NCBI GenBank assembly: GCA_006937955.1
Contig: SSNP01000039.1
Span: forward strand, 201,043 to 265,042
Direction: 5' to 3'
DNA: 64,000 bases
DNA from: Pachypanchax playfairii
Taxonomy: Eukaryota > Chordata > Actinopteri > Cyprinodontiformes > Aplocheilidae
Shown: positions 51,070 to 63,479 of the stretch, piece by piece
Layout of the letters: each line of letters begins with the position of its first letter
Numbering within the stretch: position 1 is the first letter of the stretch
Notes under the pieces: model-generated
Databases searched by the model: none
The model's input: the letters and a program-made list of their open reading frames with translations, nothing else
Told to the model about the DNA's origin: nothing
Program-made: the position numbers and the translations under genes

Positions 51070-52740
51070 ATGCCAGTTTTTGTTTGGGATCCGAATCATT
51101 TGGCTCGCCAAAAAGAATCGACTTGATTCAACTACCCAACAGCTCCTCTGTTCTAGTTTTTAAATCTAGCTATATTTAGTATCAATCCATGCATATACAC
51201 ATATGTAGAGTACAAAAATAACTCAAATCAATCAAACCAAACTTGTTTGTTTTGAGAATAAAATAATTATTTCCTGTTTATTGTATAAAAACCTTGTAAA
51301 ACAAACTTAAATACAAGTGTTTACACAGTCTAGTCATTCTGATTTTTAATGTGACGGTCTATAAGTTTCTTTTGCTGCACCCCACTCTACTTTTTCATGA
51401 CTTTTCATTACTACTGAAGTACTATGAGCCTTTACTCACTGCTCAGAAGTACATTTAATATTCAAGTTTACATACAAACACACTAATTATTTTGATTTAT
51501 TATTCAGAAGGCAAAAATGTAATAAGTTCAGTTCTCAGAAGGAAGCTGCGCTCCATCGTAGAAGAGCTGGCACAATGAGTTGGCTCCGTCAGGACGTGCA
51601 CATCATTAGTTGTAATGGTACCAAACTGCTGAGCTCAGCACATTTCTTTTTTTTAAAACTGATGATAGATGTTCAGTGGAATAGAAGAGCCATCTGACAG
51701 AAATCCTGCACCCCATTTTATTTAAATGTGATTACAGTAAACTGTGGTGTGCTGGTGACGGCTGGACTTTGTAGATCTGCGTGATGATAAAATTGTTTGA
51801 CATGTATTTGGACTAATGTGTGAGGACTGAGCTGCTTCACAAGACAAAATGATAATTAAACAGTTTTTAATCACACTCTGAAAGTTTTGGATGTATCTAA
51901 AATAGTAGTTGAATTTCAGCCTTTTATCTATCAGGTTTTTAACAAAACAGAAATTGAATTTCACTCATAGAATATTTTCAGATTTTATTTTGCTTTTAGG
52001 CCAGACTTGATTTGGAGACTGTGAACATTTTCTAAATGAAAGAACATCCACTACTGTTTTCCAACTAATCTCAAGTTTTACTGTGTCAGCTTTTTCAGTC
52101 ACATTTTATCTATGATCATTTCTTCACCGTGTCCCAACTTGTTCACTTTATATATACTTGCATTTTATGACTATACTCCTTATCCTGTGGTCAGTCTGAT
52201 TCCTGTTCTCCTTGTGGTTGAGTTTTGCTCATGTCATGCTTCTTTTAAGACACTTTGTGTCTTATTGAGGGTGTTTTGTTGATTATTTGCATCTTTTCAC
52301 ACTTTATATCAGCACTGGATGATCATTCTTTCTGTTATTTGTATTTAATTAGATTGGATTTCAGATTTTGCATCTTTTACTGTGTTTCATGTGTCTCTGT
52401 TATGTTTTTTGTTTTGCTCATTTTTCATCTTAGTGAATATCTGCTCAGGATTTTGGTTGTTTGACACCTTTTATCATTTTTTGTTGTCCATCTTTTCATT
52501 CACCAACATGGTTCATTTATCTCGTTTTTAGTCTTTTCTAGATACAACACTGAATTTTCAGAGGGATTTGATCTTGTAATGGTACATTCATTCTACAGTA
52601 ACTTTAATATAGCTCTGTATTTCTGCTGTTTGCCTACAAATATAATGTAAAACATGGAATTAATTTAACCAATTACTGTCATTTGCACATTTCCAGATAG
52701 AATAAATGGTGTAATAATGTGTGTGATGGTAAAAATGATG
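51070..52740. other. Head-to-head interval between UBXN2A and ATAD2B
   Basis: AT-rich, with T-rich retroelement-like text at about 52090-52540. No gene-like frame or RNA gene was recognised. The ATAD2B promoter probably begins near 52740. Confidence 0.4.
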
Positions 52741-52792
52741 CACCTGTCGAACAGACTCACAGCGACTTGGGAGTGAGAGAGAAGAGGGAGAA

Positions 52793-52865
52793 ATGGCGCC
52801 TCGATGCTGCGCTCACTGAGGCGCTGTTTGGAGCCGGTTACACAGATTCAATGAGGACTGTTTAA
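52793..52865 (+). promoter_or_regulatory. Two short upstream ORFs in the probable ATAD2B leader
   Basis: ATG at 52793 opens MAPRCCAH and stops at 52819. ATG at 52851 opens MRTV and stops at 52865, ten bases before the ATAD2B ATG. Both matter only if transcription starts upstream of 52790, which was not established. Confidence 0.35.
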
Positions 52866-52875
52866 AGGACAAAAC

Positions 52876-55800
52876 ATGAAGAACAGGAAGAGAAGCCTTC
52901 GGAATCGGAATGGTACCTTCATTTCCTCCAGGACTAGGTCGTCGTCCAGAAGAGAGCTGAACTCTGAGGAACATGTAAGCCGGTTTCTTTTCATTACCGG
53001 CGAGCTAGCTGGCTAGGTAGCTGTAGCCCTGGCCTCAAGCTGCCCCAATTGATGCTTTATTTACAGCTAAATACGAGCTGCAGTTAAACTGACACCCATT
53101 CAGCCACGCAGAGAAAGAATAAAAGTCTTGGATGAAGTGATTTCCCTGCGTGTCGTTTGCAGTGAACTTATTATGCAGCTGTCAAAATACAAGCTAGCGA
53201 CTTAAACTCCTGGCTAGCTCCAAGTTGAGTTCCCTTTGTGTTTGGCAATTTCACCCGGCTGAGTTGTTTCATCATTGTCATCGATAAATAAACCTTTAAA
53301 TAAAGCCAACGGGCAAAAGTTTAATGGCTCTTCTTCAAGTCGTTTGTCTAGAAGTATCAGCGTAACTATTATTTTATTTTTAAAGATATAAAACGGTAGT
53401 TAAGCTCGCGTTTGTGGGAGATGGCTAGCCCGCAGTTAGCTTACAGTGGGGGAAGGGAGTCCCTGGTCCACAACTGTTGGCTGGCTCAAGTCCCAAATTT
53501 AACAAGTCTGAACTTGGTGAACTTTTTGTTGTAAATAACCCCAAGGGGCCACAAGCGGGTTGTTCCAAAATTACAAGTTTTGAACATACACAGGTAACTT
53601 TGTGCCAAGTAAACCTTTTGTTCTGAGTCGAAACAGTTACTGAATCTCTCCAGTTTTTGACTGTGATTGTCTGACCTACAAGCCTTTTGTTTAAACATGT
53701 AAACACCGAGAATGTGGGAGATATTAGGCTCCACATCTTTCTGTATTTACAGGCCCACAGCTTCAAACATAGCAAGTAACTTTCAAGTGTCTTTGTTTAT
53801 AACGGGTTGTGTTGCAGAGACTTTTGTGATTTTAAACATTCAAATCATTCCTCATATCAGTTTGGCCAGTGTCTTGGATTCCAACCCTTATTAATTAGTT
53901 AACATTCTGGCCATTATGAAATCAGGGTCTCAGTTTGACATTATGGGACCAAGTTTCCTTAAAAATCAATTTTTTTCCTACGGGTTGTTGTTTGCTGGTT
54001 TTGTTTTAAGAGTCATCTTAGTTTATCTTAAAAATGCAACTTTAAAACCCTAAACTTCCAACTTTGATTATAACCAAAGAACCCTGCTGGATGAAAGGTG
54101 AAATATGATGAAATCAAGAAGGGAGAAATCAGTTTACTTTTTAAAGATAAACTCTGAGGGTGTTCATGTCCTGGAGGACTGAGAATCTACACAGACTTGT
54201 TACTATTAGAATTTCAAGCTTCCCCCACAGAACATCAACATGACTAAAGCTTTAATGTCATCTGCAGTAAAACTGTCTCACCCTTAATGACCAAATGTAA
54301 TGTCATGCACTTTAGGTGCATGTTACACTCATCTGTTTCTGCACATCTCTACTCAACCAGCCAGACAAACCCTTCTGGTGGTCCAGACAGTCAGTTGCCC
54401 ATGACAACACTAAGATATGCTTCTCATATCAGAAGAGAAGTTAAACTGTGAAGGGCACGAGTATCAAGGACATACGTCTGGTGGATTCTGGGATTCACAG
54501 CAGACATGCACTGCTTTCTTAAAATACATTTTTGTCCGATTTTACACATTTTTGCGTTTGTGTGTCCTTGAAGTGTTTTTGGTTTTGTTAAGTTTTAGTT
54601 AGTCATTAACAGTGGGTTATTTTTGTCATATTTGGGCAGAAATTGACAGAATGTTGTCTTTTTGATTGGGTATTTTTCATGGGATTTTCAGGTTGTTTAC
54701 CAGTCGTGCATTTTATCCATCTTTTTCCTCTTTACCTTTTGTTTCTCGTGTGTTTGCTGAACAGAAGGAGCCCAGCAGTGATGCAAGCAATCCCAGCAGC
54801 CCGCGGTTGGCACCCCCATCCAAACGAACGCGGAGGCAGACGGCTTCTGAGCCAAGCTCCAGTGACACTTACCCGTCCCCGCAGGGAAAGGGCCTGAGGG
54901 TCAGCTGGGGCATTCCCACCTACCGCACCAGGTGAGGTGTAGAAGTATTTTTAGAACTCCATCATTTATTGAGCAACTCATTTCTTGTTGTCACAATTAT
55001 TCCAAACAGAAATCCAAGAAAGCAAATTGTGAAGTAAAGATTTTTTCTCCATTTCTAGGCTGTCCTCTCGCATCATGCAAAATGGGCATGGTAATTCAGT
55101 TTTCTCATCTTTTAAAAAAAAAAAAAATTCCTTAAACCATGTGCATTAAGGAAAACCCCCAATCAACTAAAAACATAAATCTTCACTTTATCTTTTGATG
55201 CTTCAGCCAATATGACTCACAGGAACGAGGAGAGCGGCGGGGGGGATCGCTCCCTGATGAATGGCCATGTGGATCTGAAGAGGAGTCGTAGAGTCAGGAA
55301 GAGCCAGTTTCAACACCTTAATCAGAGCCTGCTGTTCGACCAGCTGGTCAACAGGTAGCTGGTAGTAACAGTAGTGACACTTTCCTTTACAAATCTGCAC
55401 CAGATAATGAAGAAAGTAGAAATTAGCAGTTTAGGTGAAACTTTTTTTAAGTTTTCTGCTCATAGGCTTTTACCTGAGAAAACTACCAAGTTTAAGCTGC
55501 AGCTTAAGGTTAAGATATTTGTGTTGTCCGTGTTTGCGTGCAGCACTGCCGAGGCGGTTCTTCAGGAGATGGACAACATCACCAGCATCAGGCAGAGTCG
55601 TGAAGTGGAGCGTCTTCGCATGTGGAGCGGAGAAACGGAGGAGGTGAGTGCAGTTCTGCTGTCTGAAACACCACCATCACTCCACCTTTCACAAGGTGTA
55701 GCAGTAAGTTTCTTTTCTTGCAGGAAAACATGGACATGTACTCTCGGGTGAAACGCAGGAAATCGATGCGCAGAACCTCCTTCAACATGCCCGCGCACCA

Positions 55801-58800
55801 CAAAGTCATGAGCAAGAACGAGGAGGAGGAGGAAGAGGAGGAGGAGGAAGGGACAGAAGGTGTGTTTTGTGTTATTCATGAGGTCATCTTGTTGCATGTG
55901 AACATGCCTTTTTATTGATTTGCCAATGAATGGAAAAGGATGGAATGATTTGAACACACCTGTTTGGTGTTTACGTTTCACGCTTTTGTTTCAGAGTCTC
56001 ATGGTGAAGAGGAAGATGCAGAGGATGACGATGAAGACGACGAAGGTGACGAAGTGGAGGAAGCAGGGGAGGAAAATGACCGACCCTACAACCTGAGGCA
56101 GCGGAAGACGGTGCAGAGATACGAGGCGCCGCCAATCGGTAATTACTGTCACCTCGTGTGAACATTTTGCTCATGCTTGTTACGTTTGGTGTGTAACCAT
56201 GTTTTTTTCACTTTCTCAGAGCCTGTGAACAGAAAGCAGAGCAACCCCTCACTTTTTGATACACATAGATCCCCAGCGAGAAGAAGCCATATAAGGTGGG
56301 CAGAAGTAAAAAATCTGAAGGTCAAAATGCAACAACTTAACATTCTTGCACAGCAGGAAATGAAGCAGTGTTAGATCCAGTTTGTATGATTTTTTTTTTT
56401 TCAGAGTGAAGAAACATGCCATACACAGCAGTGACACCACCTCTTCTTCTGATGAGGAGCGGTTTGAGCGAAGAAAAAGCAAGAGCATGACCCGGGCCAG
56501 GAACAGGTATTCACTCCTACTGTTCTAACTTGATCGCTCTGTTCGGTTCCATTTTTTTAAAAACTGTTGGGAGTTATTCACATTCCAGTGCTTACAGCCG
56601 AGACATGACACGCTGCGTTTGTTTCAACAGATGTTTGCCCATGAACTTGACGGCAGAGGACCTGGCTAGTGGAGTGCTGCGCGACAGAGTGAAAGTGGGT
56701 GCCAGCTTAGCAGATGTAAACCCCATGAACCTCGACACTTCAGTGAGTGAAACTGCTAATAAAATTTACGATCTGTAATTTCTGTCTCTCGAAAGTGGAT
56801 TTTTTTGGATTAGATCAGAGTATTTGATGTTTTACCTGTAGCACACAGCAGAAAGAGGATCTCAGTCAGCTGGTTTTCTCTATCTACATCAAATCAAACT
56901 CAAATCTATTCTTGCAGATCAAACAGATACTGTAATTACACAGATAGTGACATATAAAGTAAATATGTTGAAATAAAAAATGTGTATAGCCTGTATCTTC
57001 ACTCAAACTGCAAAGAAAGTTTTACGTTTGAGTTGTTTGAGATGGCAGAAACTTTCTTTTAGATCAATTCTTTGACTGCAGATAAGATATCAACTGCTCA
57101 TAATTACCACTCAAAATTTTAGTTTAGCTAATCCAGACTATCCCTGGAAGGTCTCAAATATCTAACCCTGTTTGTGTATTTTTCTAAGGTGAGATTTGAC
57201 AGCGTGGGTGGCCTCAGTAATCACATCCAGTCACTAAAGGAGATGGTGGTGTTCCCGCTGCTCTACCCAGAGATTTTTGAGCGATTCAAAATTCAGCCTC
57301 CCAGGTGTGAATAACTTTCAGTACATCTGTTGTGATTACATTACTTCTTACTTTTACCAAACAGATGTTAAGTAGTTAAAATCTGTAGTATTTACTACAT
57401 CCCCAAAAAAGTTTTCTTACCTGAAGCAGCTGCAGAAAAATTTGTGAAGGTCTGGTAAATACAGTTAATGATTTTATTTACTGGTAATCTCATTTCTAGC
57501 ACTGACAAAGCACAGCAGAACAACGTGTTTGCATAACTAATAAAAGCATGAAGCAACCCTGCTGACTAATTATTCTGCACCCTGGTGGTCCCATTTGTTT
57601 TTCCTTTTTAGAGGGTGTTTGTTCTACGGCCCCCCTGGAACTGGAAAGACCCTGGTTGCACGGGCGCTTGCCAATGAGTGCAGTCAGGGAGACAGGAAGG
57701 TTTCCTTCTTCATGAGGAAAGGAGCCGACTGCCTCAGCAAGTGGGTCGGAGAATCTGAACGGCAGCTCCGCCTGCTCTTTGACCAGGTCAGTCGAATAAC
57801 TATGGTCAAATACAACTTTGGACCAAATTCACCTGGTGATACAAACAGGTTGTTCTTGCTTATCTTTTGTGCTGAATATCATCATGGGATAAAAATCAAC
57901 AGAAGAAATGACTGTGGCGTGTGTATAAACAGAAAAGTGAAACTCACCTAATCTTTAACCAAGTTTCTGTTATTCATGAGTTTTTTGTTGAGTTTAAACG
58001 TTTGTCTCGATGCTTTTTTGTTAGGCTTACCTGATGAGGCCATCCATCATTTTCTTTGATGAGATTGATGGATTAGCTCCCGTTCGCTCCAGCAGACAAG
58101 ACCAGATACACAGGTAAGGTCAATGTTGACGTCTCAGCTGGTGAACACTCTCACTTGTTTGGTAAATCACATTGAACTATTCAATTAATCAACCATAACA
58201 GATTAATTCATCTTCCATATTCTTGGGTTGTTAATGATATTGACTGTGATGCTCGACATCTCCAGTTACCAAAAATCAGTCCTGGAAATTGAGGTGGTTT
58301 TGCATTTGATTTTGAATCTAAGAGGGAAAATATTATTTTCTGTTAAAGAGGTTTTTCTGAGGTTTGTGTTGAATATTTTAGCTCCACAGGTGTTCTTACC
58401 TTCATAGTGGGTGTGAAAACAGGTCAACAACTTCTCTTTCAGTTTTTATCTCTCAAACTACGCAGGTGGCAATAAAACCCGAGTTCTCCCGAGTCCGAAC
58501 AGCCTGTATCTGTTTCATCACAACTCCTTTGTTCGTTAGTTGTCATTAGCTCCCACAGTTGAAACCACGCCTAGCATGCTGCTAGCTAAAAGCTGTTATC
58601 ATAACATAGCAAACAGAAAGACACGACGTCTGACGTTGCCATGCACAGCGGGGCAGGAAACAGCATTCTTTGCTCTCATAGGTTAGTTTGTTAGCCAATC
58701 AGAGTCCAGCAAATTCGAACAATGAATATGAACGAGCTGCTGACGAAGCAGCCGATACCACTGGAATTTTAATGCAGACAGATTGAAAGGTCTGTTAATC

Positions 58801-61800
58801 AGTGTTTCCTGACGTTTTTTAGATATAAAATGTTTCATATTACTGGTTAATACTTAAGAAATAACCACAAAGTCCTGAAATGTGTATGAAATGTCCTATT
58901 TAAACAACCAGCGTATTTGTTAAGTTTATTCTTCACAGGAGCAACTCACATGTTTTATAGATTTCTCGTGTTGTCAGCAGTCAATGTTTTTGCTCTACTG
59001 TTTTTTTGTGCATATTTACAAGCACCACCTGGCTTCAGTTTACAAAAATGTTCTGTCTGTTGTGACTCATTTGTGTCTTTGTCGATCCAGTCTTGTTACA
59101 GTTGAACGTGCGTTTGTAGATTTTATTATTCTGTAATTGTCTGGCAATAAAGTCCAACAATTTCTGTTGTTGGTGTGTTTGTGGTATAGAGTAAACAGTA
59201 AAAATCATGTCCTGCTTTCATTTTCCCTTCTCCTCCCTGCGTGACAGTTCCATTGTGTCCACGCTGTTGGCCTTGATGGACGGCTTGGACAGTCGTGGGG
59301 AGATAGTTGTCATCGGTGCTACAAATAGACTTGACTCTATCGACCCAGCTCTCAGGAGGCCTGGACGTTTTGACCGCGAGTTTCTCTTCAGTTTGCCTGA
59401 CAAGAAGGTGAGACTGAGAGAAACCACCAAATTGTTAATTAGTTGCAGCCATATTTTTTTGGGTAGAACCATTTTTTTGTCATTTTAAAGAATTACAAAT
59501 CTACTTGAGTATGCATCTTCTTCAAAACTTTCTCACATGTATTATACAGTTATTAACATTGTAGTTGTTTCTTCCTTTTTTTTTTTTTTTTTTAATTTCT
59601 TTGTTTTCACTTTTTGTTTGTAAAGGCCAGAAAGCAGATTTTGGAGATTCACACAAGGGACTGGAATCCAAAATTGACTGAGTCTTTTCTAGATGAACTT
59701 GCAGAAAAATGTGTCGGTAAGAACCATCCAGGTGTGAAGCAGCAAGCTTTATATCACAACACGGTTAAACTACTGTATATTCAGTCTGTTAGAATGTTTC
59801 TTGAAGCTGTCACAGAGGGATCAAAGTTAGAAAAACGCCTCATTATTTGCTGTTTATGTGCTTTTATCGCAGGTTACTGTGGTGCTGACATCAAAGCACT
59901 TTGCACAGAGGCAGCCTTGATGGCGCTGCGTCGTCGCTATCCCCAGATCTACGGCAGCAGCATCAAACTGAAGTTGGATGTCTCCTCCATTGTCCTGGGA
60001 CCCAGTGACTTCAGCAAGGCAATGAGGACAATAGTTCCAGCCTCCCAGCGGGCTCTGGCCCCCCCAGGTCGAGCCTTGTCCCCTACCCTCAGGCCCCTGC
60101 TGGCCAGTTCTTTCTCCTTGGTGCTGAAAACTCTCCTCCGAGTCTTCCCCCACGCTCAGTGTCCTGACAAGGACAACACACAAGGCAAGAATCAGCCAGA
60201 TCATTTGTTTTCCTGCACCTGTTTGTTGTTTCTTTCAGGCCAACCGTCTCATTCGTTACTTTCTTTTCCTGTTGGTTTTGTATTGCGTTTGATTACCTCT
60301 GTTTTTCCAGCCTTATTACCACAGTGCTTTCTGTGTGTGCCCTCCCACTGATCCTGCTGTCTGTGTTCATCCCACTTCCATCTAGATGTAGTAGCACAAA
60401 GATCAGAGAGCTCAGCATTGTGTGAGCACTTCAGTGACTCTCACTTCACCAACAGAGGAGCTTTTACTGCAGATTAGGCTTAATGGAGCACTTCACCATT
60501 GGGAGTTTACTTGTGGAAGCTCTACTTGTTGCACCAAAATATGATGTTAATTCCTTGGGCATTGCACCTCCTTAAAATTGCATTATAGTCAATAAATAAT
60601 CTCATTAGTTTGGTGAAAACTGTTTTTTTTTTTAGAATTTATGGAAAAAACTATGTTCCATTTTCTAAGAAGTTGTCTTCTTCTTCTCTGTATTAGGCGG
60701 TGACAATCATCTGTTGGAAGAGGACTTGTACAGCGATGATGACAATGAGGAAGGCTCTGCCTCCATTTTTGAAATTCAGCCTTCTGCATCCCCAAAGAGC
60801 CAACATTCCTCTTCTGCAATGCACAGACCCTTTCTCCACTTCTCCTCGTGAGTTCTGACAAAATGTATTTGTTCATTTAGTAAAAACTGAGTGAGTTTGT
60901 TATGATTACAAACAATAGTTTGTTAAAGCTTTAGTCAGGATTTTAGAAGCTTCAAGGGATCAGAAATGTTAAGCTCTGAAAATGTTACACAGAATGAGGG
61001 AAGTCTGGAATCCCAAAACATTTTCTCGGAGCTGTTGATGAGGATCAACATGCGGCTGTAGTTACTGAAAAGAAGTTGGTCAGTCGTTTATTACAAAGCT
61101 GCTGCTGCCATCTATTGTCAGGAATAATTATCACCCTTTTCAGTGAGTTGTAAGCAGAAGTGGGAAGTAACAAAGTACTTGTACTTTTTTCCTGTACTTA
61201 AGTAGATTTTTTAGGTATCTGTATTTGAGGATTTATTTTTATTGCGACTTTTTAATTTTACTCATTACTTTGAAAACACAAGTATCTGTACTTTCTACTC
61301 CTTACATTTTAAATATTAGGTCATTACTTTTAAAATCTCTAAAAGTGCTCGACAGCACCTGTCTNCCTCCAAACACGACAAGTTGAGTTTCTACCAAAAA
61401 GTTCTATTTTGGTTTCATCTGACCATATGATGTTCTCCCAATCCTCTTCTGGATCATCCAAATGCTCTCTAGCAAACCGCAGACGGGCCTGGACGTGTCC
61501 TGGCTTCAGCAGGGGGACACGTCTGGCACTGCAGGATTTGAGTCCCTGGCGGCGTAGTGTGTTACTGATGGTAGCCTTTGTTACTTTGGTCCCAGCTCTC
61601 TGCAGGTCATTCACTAGGTCCCTCCGTGTGGTTCTGGGATTTTTGCTCACCGTTCTTGTGATCATTTTGACCCCACGGGGTGAGATCTTGCGTGGAGCCC
61701 CAGATCGAGGGAGATTATCAGTGGTCTTGTATGTCTTCCATTTTCTAATAATTGCTCCCACAGTTGATTTCTTCACACCAAGCTGCTTACCTATTGCAGA

Positions 61801-63479
61801 TTCAGTCTTCCCAGCCTGGTGAAGGTCTACAATTTTGTTTCTGGTGTCCTTTGACAGCTCTTTGGTCTTGGCCATAGTGGAGTTTGGAGCGTGACTGTTT
61901 GAGGTTGTGGACAGGTGTCTTTTATACTGATAACGAGTTCACACAGGTGCCATTAATACAGGTAACGAGTGGAGGACCGAGGAGCCTCTTAAAGAAGTTA
62001 CAGGTCTGTGAAAGCCAGAAATCTTACTTGTTTGTAGGTGACCAAATACTTATTTTCCACCATAATTTGCAAATAAATTCTTTAAAAATCAGACAATGTG
62101 ATTTTCTGGATTTTTTTTCCTCATTTTGTCTCTCATAGTTGAGGTATACCTATGATGAAAATTACAGGCCTCTCTGATCTTTTTAAGTGGGAGAACTTAC
62201 ACAATTGGTGGCTGACTAAATACTTTTTTGCCCCACTGTAGTTTGTTAAAGCTTTAGTCAGGATTTTAGAAGCTTCAAGGGATCAGAAATGTTAAGCTCT
62301 GAAAATGTTACACAGAATGAGGGAAGTCTGGAATCCCAAAACATTTTCTCGGAGCTGTTGATGAGGATCAACATGCGGCTGTAGTTACTGAAAAGAAGTT
62401 GGTCAGTCGTTTATTACAAAGCTGCTGCTGCCATCTATTGTCAGGAATAATTATCACCCTTTTCAGTGAGTTGTAAGCAGAAGTGGGAAGTAACAAAGTA
62501 CTTGTACTTTTTTCCTGTACTTAAGTAGATTTTTTAGGTATCTGTATTTGAGGATTTATTTTTATTGCGACTTTTTAATTTTACTCATTACTTTGAAAAC
62601 ACAAGTATCTGTACTTTCTACTCCTTACATTTTAAACATTAGGTCATTACTTTTAAAATCTCTAAAAGTGCTCGACAGCACGACGTAATCAACGTAAACA
62701 ATGTACACCTGGGCCAACAAGCGCTGGAAAACAGGAAGCTAGAGGACGCAAGCTAGTTAAGAACGCTGCATTTGTTGTCGAATGTGCATTTAACTTCACA
62801 CAAAGTGAAATTTTTTTTTACCAGAACTCTGTAAGTTGAGTCTGGGTCTCACAAATTCAAGAAACACGTCCAATAAGAAAAACAAAACAAAAAACCCCAC
62901 AATTTAAAATGAAATGCAGCGTTGCAAAATCTAAAAACAGAATTGAAACATTTCCAGTGTGACTATATCAACTATAAAATCTCCTTTAGCTCCGCCCTCC
63001 GACAGCCCACGGCGTACCGGCCTCGTCTGCTGCTGGCAGGAAGTCCAGGTTCTGGACAGAGTTCCCACTTGGCTCCTGCCTTGCTCCACCACCTGGACAA
63101 ACTACCAGTGCACCGCCTGGACCTGCCCACTCTGTATTCAGTCAGTGCCAAGACGCCGGAGGAGTCCTGTGCTCAGGTAAAACTCCACAGAGAAAATGCA
63201 GTTTTTCCATGTTTTTGAATGTTTTGAGCCGTTAACGTTTGAAAACCGACTGGTATGAAATCACTGCTGTGACGCTGATCATTTGGTTCGTAGGTTTTCC
63301 GGGAGGCTCGTCGCAGTTTGCCCAGCGTGGTGTACATGCCACATATCTCAGAGTGGTGGGACTCAGTCAGCGACACTGTAAAAAGCACCTTCCTCACACT
63401 GTTGCACGACGTTCCCTCTTTCAGCCCCATCCTCATCCTCGCAACTGCAGAGACTCAGTATTCAAAGCTGTCAGATGAG
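52876..63479 (+). CDS. atad2b: ATPase family AAA domain-containing protein 2B (5' part, through AAA2; continues past the right edge)
   Basis: Chromatin-associated AAA+ ATPase with a bromodomain in its unseen C-terminus. Nineteen coding exons: 52876-52974, 54765-54931, 55059-55090, 55207-55354, 55544-55643, 55724-55859, 55995-56138, 56220-56295, 56405-56506, 56631-56742, 57189-57304, 57612-57786, 58025-58113, 59248-59407, 59626-59716, 59873-60184, 60697-60847, 62990-63176, 63294-63479. They total 861 residues in one frame. The N-terminus has FISSRTRSS, then QSLLFDQLVN, YSRVKRR and acidic runs. AAA1 has Walker A GPPGTGKT (417-424), Walker B IIFFDEID (477-484), sensor Asn525 and Arg fingers in LRRPGRFDR. 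AAA2 (near 746) has GSPGSGQSS, lacking the Walker Lys. Intron 16 uses a GC donor. ATAD2B rather than ATAD2 rests on N-terminal similarity and gene order. Confidence 0.94.
58340..58895. repeat. Dispersed repeat family C, copy 2 (inverted, uninterrupted)
   Basis: Reverse-complement counterpart of the two parts of copy 1 at 34597-36190. It also carries about 200 bases between them that copy 1 lacks. It lies in ATAD2B intron 13. Confidence 0.6.
60918..61358. repeat. 441-bp direct repeat, left copy
   Basis: Matches 62241-62681 base for base except one T/C difference (AAATATT versus AAACATT), with equal length. It includes a common fish repeat (GTACTTAAGTAGATTTTTTA region). It follows TA at 60916-60917, the presumed Tc1 target. 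It is probably the empty-site allele rather than a true duplication. Confidence 0.85.
61359..61875 (-). pseudogene. Tc1 transposase, N-terminal half, cut at an assembly gap
   Basis: An uninterrupted frame of about 170 residues starts at 61875 with MAKTKELSKDTRNKIVDLHQ. It contains the paired-like helix-turn-helix region (GKTESAIGKQLGVKKSTVGA), a second DNA-binding segment (RRDLVNDLQRAGTKVTKATI) and the start of the DDE domain, IIWSDETKIELFG, with its first catalytic Asp. The frame then meets the N. With no stops or frameshifts in the visible half, the copy looks young. The rest of the protein is missing from the assembly, so activity cannot be judged. Confidence 0.8.
61359..62238 (-). mobile_element. 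Half of a Tc1/mariner element in ATAD2B intron 17
   Basis: The right end reads TTTTTTGCCCCACTG followed by TA (62239-62240). Reversed, this is CAGTGGGGCAAAAAAG, then TATTTAGTCAGCCACC, the terminus of a fish Tc1 subfamily. The element runs left through the transposase N-terminal half and stops at the N at 61365. The other terminus and catalytic C-terminus are missing. Confidence 0.8.
62241..62681. repeat. 441-bp direct repeat, right copy
   Basis: Begins immediately after the TA that follows the Tc1 end, and continues without a break into the sequence leading to ATAD2B exon 18. This is therefore the true flank of the insertion. Confidence 0.85.

Noticed and set aside
59614..60351. A continuous 245-residue plus-strand frame taken as a single exon
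   Set aside because: It is two ATAD2B exons joined through the open 156-base intron 15 and then running into intron 16. Family conservation stops at the splice sites.
61409..61822. A 137-residue plus-strand frame
   Set aside because: It is the complement of the Tc1 transposase frame; the minus strand has clear transposase motifs and this one has none.
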